32,102 nucleotides of DNA from Eutypella sp. D-1 (Eukaryota; Ascomycota; Sordariomycetes; Xylariales; Diatrypaceae). Positions within the stretch are counted from its first letter, which is position 1, and each line of letters begins with the position of its first letter. Where the stretch lies: contig JAJTTP010000045.1 in the NCBI GenBank assembly GCA_023313575.1, forward strand, positions 1 to 32,102, written 5' to 3'. Position numbers and translations under genes: made by a program. The notes under the pieces are model-generated. The model was given only the letters and a program-made list of their open reading frames with translations, ran no database searches and was not told the origin of the DNA. Below are positions 10,001-22,000 of this stretch, piece by piece.

Positions 10001-13000
10001 TAATATATCGGTGGATTGTTTTTTATTAAATGTCCTTGTAATTTTCCCCATTATGCCTCTAATAAATTTATTATTAAGGAGCCCACTGCGATTATTAATT
10101 TATATTTAGGTTACGACAAACTATCCACAATATTAATTTATTTTTGAGGGTAATTTAATTTACTATAACGTGAGCTTTCACGCAAGTTATTTAATCATTG
10201 AATATATTGTATATATTTTAACCCGATTAGAGGGTGTAAGCCAGAAAACGAGAAAAAATTTATAACTTTTTGTATATCAGATTTAGAACTGACACCAAAT
10301 TGATTATAGTTGTCAGTTGTACCTATCTTTCTACTTGTATCAAAAATTAGTTTAAAAGCCTCAAATAAATTGGAATGTATTCGTTGTTTCAATTGAAAAC
10401 AACCATCATTATTACATTTAATAAAGAATGAACCTTCTGAACAGGTGAATCCTACAATTCAATTTTTAAAAAAATATAATAATGTATAATCAAATGGATT
10501 TTTAGGTATTTCAAAAACAGCAGGTATATTATTAATACTAGGAATTTCACTATATAATTTTAGATCATTTTTCAAGATATATATAGCTAAATTAAACTGA
10601 TCTATTCTAGTATTAGTTAAAAAAAAGATTTTATTATATATAAATAATGGAAACAATACTTCTTGTAAATCAGTTTTATTAATTACTAATTTGCAAGTAG
10701 GGCTTCTTAAATCTTTATATATATTTATTTTACCTAACTTTAAAACAGAATGAATATATTCTAAAGTAGAAATATCTTCTAAATGAAGAGATAAAACTAA
10801 TTTCATGGTTATAAATCCTTTTGGTGTTTTACTTATCTGGATATATCCGTCCCCATCAATCAATCCAACTAAAAAGGCTAAAAAAGATGAAGGAATTGAA
10901 ATATAATCTTTTTTATCCAATCTTAAAGATTTATTACCTTTTTTCAACGCATTCTTATGAACAACCCCTATTGTAGGTAAAGAAGCTTCCTTGGTAAAAA
11001 CTCTTGAATATAATAAATATTTGTCTATAAAAAATAAAATAAGAATACCTAAACATAAATTAATAATAAAGTTTATGAACTCAACTATGTCCTGCCCTAT
11101 TCAAGGAATAGCACTAATAAGGTTAGTAATACAAAATTAACCAATGGCGGTTCTTAGGCAGTCGTCTATTTATAAGAATTTGATTTTAAAGAAGAGTAAA
11201 CTTTTATTCTTTTTATACATTGAGCCACTACCAGCCCTTCTTTATTTTTTACAGGTTTACCATCATTTAAACGTTGAGTTACAGTATTATCACTAATATG
11301 TAAGAATTTAGCACATGAAATTCCATTAGTAAAATAATTAAAAGAACCGTTTAAAAAATAAACTTTTATAATATAAGTAGATCGAATGTATTTTTTATTC
11401 GATATTATCATAGCTCTACCTTCAGAATCTATATGTATTAAAGGTTCTGATTTAATTAAATTACTTAACACTGATTTAAAGGTTTCATCTAAAACTACAG
11501 GATTAGAATTAGTAGATAATCTATTATTATTCATAGTATTACCTAATTTAATAATTAACTCTTTACCCTTATCAGTTAAATATTTACCTTCTAATATTAA
11601 AAAAGCTATGGTTTTAAAATCCAGATAATCCTGGAATTTTTTAGTTCTAAATTCTATACTATCAAAATAAGGTATTAATATATTACAAATAAAATCTATT
11701 TGTGAGATTTCTAAAATAGAGAAAGGTTTTTGATTATTTTTTACTACCTTTTTATCATTAATGCTGATTAGTTTAGTAGTACTACCGAGTAAATAAGAAT
11801 GTTCATCCAATAAGCTTAAAATAAATTCACGAATTCTCTCTAAAACTATTCTATTTACTGTAGTAGTAACAAGTGAAACACGTACAGACAAATCGTGTTT
11901 ATTTAAATAAAATGACCCATCTCCTTCTAATAAACCTATTAAATAGTTACCTGTAATTCTCACGCTATGATAATCAGGTAAAGAAAAATTCATTCTTTTA
12001 GTATTCATACCATCCTTTAACTCAATAATACTTGAATTAATCTCTAGTAAACTTAACTCATTATTCTTTAGGCTACGCAGAGATTTAAACATAAAAAAAG
12101 CTTTTTTAAAATCTAAATAATCCAAATATTTGGTAGTGTTTAACGGAAATTTTTCAAATATAGGAATCAATACGGATTCAATATCGCTTAGTTGAGATAT
12201 TGTAAAAACTAAAACCTCTCTTTCGGCATTTAATCTCCCGCAGCCTAAAGTATTTTTTATGAATTCTAAAGTTTTTCTATCATCTCGATGTAAATAAATT
12301 CTAAATACGAATTCAAAACCTGACACTGCTCCTTTTTCATTTTTTCTTATTCTTATCAAAAAATTAGACTCTGCTTCACAGAGGCCTACAAACCACTCAA
12401 TAAACTCAGGACGTGATTTGAGTATTTCTTTATGGACACCTTCCAATACCACATTTTTTCCACTATTAGGGCGACCTTGTAGCGAATAATTTGTGAAATA
12501 AATTTGAAAATATTTAGGTATAAAAAGTGATATTAAAAAAGTAATACAATAAACCTTTGTTTTAGCATAAAAAGAAACCCAATCATCTATTATAATTAAC
12601 CATTAAACTATGGCAGTTAGTTCCTTTAGATGATTGAAAAATTTACCTTTAAGGTGGAGGCGCGACTCTCCATATCATTAAATTTCTTTAATGTATTGGA
12701 CTATATCTTCATTCTTCGCTTATTTTATCTCAAAGCGACACTTTAAGATGAGAGAAATAAAGAATGCACCACGTAAAGTCTCTGAAGATCCCACTCATAA
12801 TTATTTAAATTACTTTGGTTTCCTGCTGATTGTCTTATTCCATATAAGAGTTTCCAGCATATAGTGGTGTTTTACTACAGCTATTACTTCGCTGTTCAAC
12901 TGTAGCCAAGTCTTTAATTTACTTAATATAGCTAAAAACTAGCTTTTTCATGTTTAAATTAAGTAAACCTCGTACTTTATGCTTATATTATAAAAATAAT

Positions 13001-16000
13001 TATAATTTAGTATAAAGCCTTCTGTCTCAATGTAGCAAGATATTAATTTTATGTTGAGAAAAGACTCCGACTGTACATTAAGCATCATTTTAGATACCCA
13101 CTAGTGACCCAGTCTGTTGCGATATTTTACTCTACCGACGGTCTCTATACTAAACAAATATATTTGACCGTTATCACTAGTATTGCTGCAATATTCTGAA
13201 AAAAAAAGGAGTTCTAAGTGAATATTACCTCACTTAATTATGCAACTATGTATAACTAATAAACCTAAAATCCAGACTGAATTCCATAACTCTCGTTTTT
13301 ATATCTTCCATAACAACCCACTCACTGGATTCCTTCCAATACGAAATCTCCGAACTAGCTCTCACACAATCCCCAGGGTTCTCCCTCAAATGCTGCTCTA
13401 CAACCCCTTCGAGTTTTTGAGCAAGCGTTTTGATTTGAGGGCGATTACGTATAATGGTTTGGGATGAAATCTTTTGAAGGGTTGGAGAACGTTTCGAATC
13501 TCGTTGTTTAAGATGTTCTCGAACTGATTTCGATCTACCGCTCAACCGTCGTGGGCCATAGCGCCATTCAACGCCATTATGATGAAGATGAGGTCTCACT
13601 AGTAAAACTTAATAAAACAATGTAAAGTGTAATAAAGAAGAGAGGAAACATACCTTCCCGGTTTGATAAGGGATTCACCGATGCATTCTTTCTATTCTGA
13701 CCCTTGCTCAATTCCACGCTATCTACATACAAGTTCGCAGTAGTAGAGCCGAGAGGATCTTCATCACTACTTGAGCCAAAACCTTCAGCTGAAGGTTTAC
13801 TCAAAGAGGTTGTTGAATCATTCAAGTTGGCAATGAATTCAGCTGAACCCTCTGATAGAGTGGTTGAAAATGCGTCACCCTTCGGAGGAAAATCGTCATT
13901 CTCCCTCTTAGGACTCCGAGGTGTGGTAGGCACGGATAGATCTCGGGTGTTGATTTGACCAAAACGGTAGGTACCCGGAACACAAGGAGGAAGATTCATG
14001 ATTAAAACAAGTACAGAAGATAGCTTGATAAACAATGAGGATGCCTGCTTGATATGGTACTTTCAGAGTAAGGAGAAATGATGAAGCTTAAATAGATATA
14101 GGGAAGGAAAAATTTAATCATTCACGAACGATGACGCTTCAGAATGATGAATCATTATATCCCCATTTTACGTATTCTTATCTAGGATCTAGATCTGCCA
14201 AGATTACCCTACCCCTCGTGTATGGCCAATAGCAATAGATAAGCATAAACAAATCACATGGCAAAATCTACCATCCATCACACACCATATTCGATATACC
14301 TCATAATCATACCGCATAAACCCCTCAAAGATCAACCTAATCACCTCATCATTCATGAGTCACATGATAAATAATCTAGCAATCTTATTCGTGGTTTCAT
14401 TTTGAATTGCTAGATCCATTCTGCTTATGACGATCATTGAGTCATAAAACAAGGATCTTTCAGGAAAACAGGTTGGCTTATCTAGGACCTAGATATGCCA
14501 AGACATCTTACATCTATATATATCCAATGAAAACTCTTTTTGGCATTTACTCACTATCTAATACGAGATCAACCTTGTCATATTCCATACACTTCATTAT
14601 TGCCGCTTACTCTCACACAAACCACCATCACATTGCCTATTCTACCAATAAAAGATGAAATGACGCATCCCTTACATACAAATCATACGATAAAGACCAC
14701 TTGATAGATTTAGCTGCCTAATACGAGATGATCGTCGAGGTTTATTAGCATTAGTCACACTTGTTTCGGAGGAAGAAAAAGTGCGGATCATGACGCGTAA
14801 TCCTCCTTGTCATCATGGATCAGGCGAATACTCTAGCCAATCATTAACATTATTTCTCCTTTCAATTTAGCCACCTCCATATGCGGAGATCATTCCTAAA
14901 CTAAACTTTTAGTCTTGTGATAGCTGATCAACCAATAGATTAACCGAGATAAATGAAGATCCTCCTTAGCATTTCCCCACTATCAAATACGAGATCACAT
15001 GCTGCTCACCTAGCCGCGAGCGCATATTCCTTGAACTACCTCGCATAAATCCCTCAATCTTCTAACCAATCATATTTATTATTTCCTTATCTCTTGTTTC
15101 ATTTTTGATCATCTGCCCTCTTTACCTAATGACCATGAAATCATGCAGATCCATAATGAGTCAAGGAAAGGAATCTCGGAGAACCCCGATACCTCAGATC
15201 TTGCTTAGAAATCCAACAGAATTTTACATGTGATATTCGAAAAAAATAGTATATAAGTTGAAGCTACCTCGTATGGTTTTCTTTATCCTACTTCAATTTA
15301 CAGAATTACAATTATCCAACATTCCAGACAAACACGATACTTCTTTAAGTAGACTCCAGATAATACATTACCTTACTTAGATCATCAACCCTCAAAATGT
15401 CTTCTTATCCTACTATTGATATTCAGACCACTTACCCCATGATTAATGATCAACTCGACCTACCTATTTATACCGACCGCCTTATCATTAGAGCATTACA
15501 AAGTTCGGATCTTCTGGCATATCACAGCCTCCTGACTGATAAAGGAGCTATGAGGAACGAGCCCTTATCCCCAGACCTCTCGTACACTGAAAATGTCTTC
15601 CCAACTCCGCCCGGCGAAGCGGCAGAAGATGATCTATGGTTGGGTATCTTCCTCAAAGAACCAAACAATAGGGAAGGGAACCTGATTGGTGACGGCGGGG
15701 TGTACTATTTACTTCTCAGCACTGAATGGCCAAATTTGAGCTATCGCATCAAAGAACAGTACTGGAACAGAGGATACGCCACTGAGTTCGTGAGGGCTTT
15801 CATGAGATTTTGGTGGAGAATCCCTCGTCACCGTCAACTTAAAAACCTCACGATTCATCCAGCTACTCTGAATGCCCAGGACTCTCCTGACCAAGAGGTT
15901 AGAGAACGAGTGTATATATCCGTCACCCATGGGAATTCGGCAAATCAAAAGGTGTTGACCAAGGCAGGATTTGAGAAATTTGAAGGTATGGGGGAAGGAA

Positions 16001-19000
16001 CCACTCATTGGCGACAAATCCGGGAAAACTAGCACTTATGGAAATTACAAATTGGTTTTTCATACCGAATACGGAGAGTATAAAAGCAGATTGTCTTAGG
16101 TTCTAATTGAAGGGTAAAAAGATTAAGAAGGGATTCACGATACGTATTATAAGATAGTATTCATTCCTTGACTAGTTTAGCCCCCTACTTTATCCCTAAA
16201 GAAATCACCCGGAGGGATCAGGGTCAGAAGCATGCGACCCCAGCTCTGTTGGTTTACAGGAGACGGAGGTACAACACCTACTAGATGTCAATCATCCTGA
16301 TTTATTAGTTATACATTTGAGGCGATTTATATATTCTTTTTTACATAAGAAATTTATTTTATAAAATAAGTATGGTCTAGTTTAGTCTAATAGTGTCTTT
16401 ATACCTTTTACTGTTTTTAAATAAGTCATTCATTATATTGAATAAGTTTATAACAACTGACTGCATATAAAATAGTATCAGAAGCAGAAAAAAAGTTCAC
16501 TACTTTTTGTGCATACGAAGTTAGCGGATCCGTTTTTGAATTAAAAATTAACTGATAGCAATTAGAAGAATCAACCTTTATATTAGGTTCTCTATTTGCA
16601 ATCAATACACATTTCGCTTTAATAATATTGTAATTTTCAATACCTTTTTGCTTAATTTGACAGAAAACAGAACCTATAGCTTTAAGACCAGAAGAACATT
16701 CGGCTATTGTAAAACCTGCCAATCAATAAGGAAAGGAACTTCAATTCAGGATTTATTGAACTGAAAAATTAGTAGGCGGAGCCTCGTAAAATTCACATTT
16801 TCCCAATGTACTATATTATTATCTATAATGTAATTAAATAGAGCTAATTGATTATACCTGTTAGCAGTTAAAAATTGTAAATCATATTCTTTAAAGGTAT
16901 AATTACAGTAGTTAAATCCTTTTTTGTGCGAAGCGAACATTAATCTTATTTTATTAACTGAATCCAAATTAGAAATAGAACCACACCTAAAACTTTAGTT
17001 AAATAAGTTAGAAGAGATACATCTATTGAATGTAATCTAATAACTAAACGTGCTCTGATTGTACTCCTAGGAGTATTACCAGATTTATTATACTGTTTTT
17101 GAGGACCTATTTCAATATAACCATCACCATCAAAAAGACCCAGGACAAAACCTATTACAAAACTCCTAATAAAATCCATAAACTTATTTATTCAACTTCG
17201 ACTTAAGCTTACTCATCCTGACTGCACCTTGAGGGGTTAAATGTTCTCCTGTATTTAGCATAGTTACAATTTCTTTTCACACATAAAAATGTAATAATTT
17301 ATTTCCTGCGCCTCCTCTTCCCCTAATCCAAAGGATAAGGGGGACCGAAAAATTTACCGGAGGATAAGGGTCCTAAAGGATAATTATTAAAGTGGGGTAA
17401 TATTGTATTACCCAGATCTGATCTCTTACTTACTCTAAAGTAACTAGCCTGACCAGTTTTATGATTACTAATTAGTAGGGTTATTTTTTTTATTCTTTTT
17501 ATTCTATAGTATATTAAATTAAGAAATATTACAAAATTTAAGTGCCGGCTCATAAAAAGAATAAAAAAAAAAAATTCACCCACTAAACCTCCAAAGAAAT
17601 TTTGAATTCTATTTAATAAAACAAACTCCTTTTCATGTTAACTTTATAATAAGCTTGAAATTGTTTACTATTGGCACTTTCTGAGATATAAAATGAAGAA
17701 TCACCATCAGAAAATCCTGTAACTCAATTAGGATCTAAGGGTAAATTTAAATTATTGCTCTCTAATGGGACTTATACGGCGGAGTACTCCACATTTGGAA
17801 AGTTTTATTTTAAACCAGGAGCAAGTCCATTATTAAGTCCGATCTTCATCGAGACAATTTTAAGAGTGAAACGCCCCCTAATAAATTAGGCCATTAAAAA
17901 CCCAAAAATCAATAAAAAACTAAAATCTAAATTCAATCTCTCAATTTTGTATAATACTTAAACCCCCGCTGTAAGAATGCAGCGGGGGTTTAAGATTTGA
18001 TTTTTTATTGATTTTTAACCCTAGGCTTTTGCCTAACCTTCAGTTAGCTAAAGATAAGCCGAAGGCTAGCTTCGCTTATCCTGATCCCGAAGGGATATGG
18101 ATCGGAAAAAGGAGGTCTTGAGTAAAATGTTCCTGATTAACCATAAGGTTAACAATGGCTTTTCATATACTATAATTAAGAAATTTAGCACTTTGTAAAG
18201 GATAACGTTCAAAATGAGGGATAAGATAGTCTGTAAAATAAATTAATTTATTTACATTAAATGAGGCTTTATTTCTTTTCTCATCTATTACAATACTACC
18301 TACACCCCCCCCCAAAAAAAATATTGTTGAATTAATAATAAAAGAGGTAAATCTTTTTTATCTAGATATATATCAAATCTAGCATTAACTCGTCAACCAA
18401 GGTTATTAGCGGATCTTTTAATAATACTTATTTGAAATGATGATTAAGCACCACCAAACCCTGCGATATATCAGGGGTTTAGTATAGCCATAAATTTCTT
18501 ATAAGGCTTTGGAACAGAGGTTCCCTTACCTGTAGAATAATAAAATTTTTCACCTCATAGACTCATCTGCCCGTAGGGCAATACATACAAACTTACTTAT
18601 TAACAAGTTATGTATAATAAGCTAGAATAACTTTAAATTCGTATATTCTATTAGTTAAATCAATTTAACCAAAAGTTCCGCCTGTGCATTAAACAGCATT
18701 TCAGCCACCCATTAGTGACCCAGTCTGTCGCGATCATTTATATGACCGACGATCTTAAAGCTTAAACTTCTTTGATCGTTTTCACTAACATCGCCAAATA
18801 ATCTTAAAGACTATTCTATATCCTCGTCAGGATATACCACTTTAATCTTTCTTTCTCTATAAAAATTGCAGAAAGATTGTTACTCATGGAACTATAATTT
18901 AATATAAAAATAAAGTATAATAAAATATTGAGAATAAAATAACTATTTACTTGAAATCTTTTACTATTCATTGTCTTTTTACTAATCCTTTTTCTGTTTT

Positions 19001-22000
19001 TAATGCTCTTCTAATTGTTTTTTCGTCACAGTTTATAGATTTAGCTGCAGCTAAAATAGTAGAATATTTACCGTAAACAGTTCCATTCAAATTATACAAG
19101 ACAACAGGTCTTGTATTAGTTATACACTTTTGTTTAGTTACATCTAACATAGGAGGTCTATTTAAAGCCTTTTCTCTCATTTTTTCTATTGTTTCAGGAG
19201 AAAACTTTTTACCTTTGTTTAGATTACCGATTCTTTCACGTCTAGCGTCACTATAAATATCTTTCATTTTTTGACGATCAATTTCAGTGTGTTTGTAACC
19301 AAAACTAGAACCTGCTTCTGTCAAAATATTATAGTTAGGGACTAACAATTTTAAATATTTATCTTCTAAATCCAATAATTCTTTGTTATTTTCCTGAGTA
19401 ACAATATTAGGATATAAATCTAATACAATAAAAGCAAAATTTCTCAAATCATATTTTCTAATCGCTAACTTAACTATTTTGCTACCTCTGAAATAAATAA
19501 CATGATTACTGAATCTAGCGTAAAATCTATTAGTTGCCGCAGAACCTATATAATAGTCTTTAGTTACTTTATTAACTATAATATATATACCGCTTAAACC
19601 TCTAGTGTCGCTTAAAATCTGTTTTCTAGTTTCTTCTAAATTTAATTTTTCATAAACATACACTGGCTTTAAACCTAATTCTTGAAGAATTGTTTTTAGT
19701 CTTTCAGAAATTTCAATATTATCAGAAGGACGACTTGTACAATATCCTCTTTTTACTATGCTTTGATTAAACAGTCTATTATTGTTTACTTTGTTATATT
19801 TTATTATAACCCCTTTATTACTTATATTAAATCATTTTGGGCTATATTCATAACCCAGGAAAGCTGTAGCCACCATAAGTATAAATATAACAGTACCTAT
19901 AGCTCAAACTAATGTTCTTGGATATCTATAAGATCCGTAATATATACCTCTACCTATGTGTAAATAGACCAAAAAGAAAAAAGCAGACGCAGTGTTACTA
20001 TGTAAGTAACGAATAAACCAACCATTAGAGACATCACGCATAATCATAGGTTACAAATATTAAACAACAAATTATCATCTACTATAATCTAATCCCTAGA
20101 CGCTCTATCTATGGGCTTAGATGTGTAAATATATTTATTTTTATAAAGTCTATTTGTATCAATATAACGATTACAAGTATTACTACTAGGTTTTAATCCT
20201 AATGCCTTATGTGCTGAACTGAATGAAGTAAATGGCGATCCAGTTACCATTTCATTATTAACATAAATATAAACAATCTTAGGATTTTCAGATCTATTTT
20301 TTATACTATATTTACGCACATTCTCCGTATGTGGTATATTAAGTTTTACACAAAAAGGAGAATCTTTTTGCATAATATTCTTAAATCTTTCAGTTATATT
20401 ATTAATAACTTCATTAGTATCACTAACGGATGGATATGTACTATATCTTTTATTGATAATTCCTGCAATATCTAAAAATAAATTCTTACCTTCTGTTGTA
20501 TAATAATATCCATAAATCTTCAATAATAAAGCCATTCTTCATAATTTAAAATCTATCTCTTTACGAGAATAAAATTTAGATGAATCTAAAAACGGCAATA
20601 AATAATAGTATAAAGCATCTGTGTTAGCAATAGCTAATGATACCACATTAGTTCTTACATTAATAGTATTTGTAATGTTAATAGGTAGGATTTTACTATC
20701 AGGATCATTATTATATGTTCTAGCATTACTTGACAAGTTTAACAAAAAATTTGTTATACCATTTAAACATTCTTGACTTGTATTTTTCTGTGCTACTTGA
20801 AAATATAAAGAAGACCCTGTTTTAATTCCGAAAGTACCTTCACCTTCTATGAATCCTATGAATCAATTTGGGTTTATTATAATTTGAGATTTCGAAGCAC
20901 CATATGTGAAAATTTCTCTTTTAGAATTCATACTGTTTTTAATAGATACAATTTTTTTCATATCTACATCAGATATTGCTTTATTAGTAGCTTTTATAAG
21001 TGAAACTTCATAAAAACTAAGAAAGTCTAATTTTTTACTGGTACGAAGAGGGTAATGATTAAATATATCACATAATTTATCTATATTTAAAGAATCTTCG
21101 ACAATAAAAGAACAACTATTTCTACTGTTTTCTTCAACTATTCTACCAAAACCTAAATTAGATTCAATAGTATGAAGTACTTTTACATCATCAATATGCA
21201 AGCTAATTTTAAATCTTAATTTCACATATTTACTAGGATCGGCGTTTAAAAAAATAACCAACCTAAAATCTTAAGTATTATATAAAATTAATAAGTTAAA
21301 TTTAGATTTTAGTTGGTTATTTTTTTCACCGCAGGAGCCTCTCAATTGAAACTAAAAAATTACCTTCCGCTCTTCCCCGGAGGGGAACAGGTAAACCCGC
21401 TAAATCAGTATAAAAAGTCCTTATTTGTAAAGTTGTCCCTTTGTACGTAAAAGTTTTCATTTAAACAAGTTGTAAAGTTACGAAATCCCATTTTATTTTT
21501 AGAACCCGATACATAAATAAACAATGCTAAAATTATGCCCTCAAAAAGGCATAGACAGATAATCTGAACTACTCTACTTCACAGCAGAGATTGGACTATA
21601 TCATCACCTAGATTTAGTTCTAAATCTGATGTCAGGCGTATTAGTCTCTGAAGATCCCCCCGGGGACATAATACACATATACGTTGGTTTCCTGCTGATT
21701 GCCTTAGCAATTATAAGGTTTTCCAGCAATTAGCCCGATTTAAAGAGCACATTATGTTATATATTCAACTAAATTACATGCTTATATATATTAGGATTAG
21801 TGAACTAGAATAATATTTATCAACTTAGTGTGTTTTATCTAAAAAGAACTATTATGAATAGAAAAAAGGGGGAGATGGACGATTATTATCTCTATATGTA
21901 CTTAGTAACCCCCGGATTTCTATAGTGTTTAAATTTTCTAAATCAGGAGAAATTTCCACAGCATATTCCTCAAAGCCAGTAAAAATTTTTAGGTCAAATA

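Larger units (their letters stand above)
13206..16150. other. nuclear-type DNA block inside cob intron 4
   Basis: Between mitochondrial intron core (below about 13205) and intron relics (above about 16160) base composition changes to visibly higher GC. The block holds two genes that look nuclear: a spliceosomal intron with GT-AG ends, TGG for Trp, TATA-like promoter and Kozak-like start. The genes diverge, the usual layout of compact fungal nuclear DNA. Exact ends cannot be fixed; no obvious target-site duplication is visible. Either nuclear DNA was inserted into mtDNA, or the assembly joined unrelated reads. Confidence 0.75.
12907..18551 (-). mobile_element. group I intron, cob intron 4 (after codon 143), swollen to 5.6 kb
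   Basis: Begins right after GGT of Gly143. Its 5' part holds relics of three LAGLIDADG ORFs (18.5-16.4 kb), hairpins and GC clusters; then comes a nuclear-type block (about 16.15-13.2 kb); then the catalytic core at about 13060-13205, with GATAACGGTCAAA, GACCGTCGG, CAGACTGGGTCAC and AATGTACAGTCGG on the minus strand. The core matches those of introns 3 and 8. For cob to be expressed this whole length must be spliced out. Confidence 0.8.

Noticed and set aside
13240..13467. Plus-strand open frame
   Set aside because: It is the reverse complement of exon 2 of the nuclear-type gene, which gives a better gene model with splice sites.
13704..13958. Plus-strand open frame
   Set aside because: Shadow of exon 1 of the minus-strand nuclear-type gene.
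14177..14503. Tandem repeat with exact 300-nt period
   Set aside because: The two 27-nt blocks are 300 nt apart, but the sequence between does not align, so the period looks accidental.
15709..16035. Minus-strand open frame
   Set aside because: Shadow of the GNAT gene, which has clear domain motifs on the plus strand.
13206..16150. Bacterial contamination as source of the GC-richer block
   Set aside because: A 55-nt GT-AG intron with GTATGT and ACTAG, a TATA-like box and a Kozak-like start fit a fungal nucleus, not bacteria.
17893..18022. Transcription terminator
   Set aside because: A GC hairpin with T-run looks like a bacterial terminator, but it lies in the middle of a group I intron of mtDNA; a mobile hairpin is more likely.
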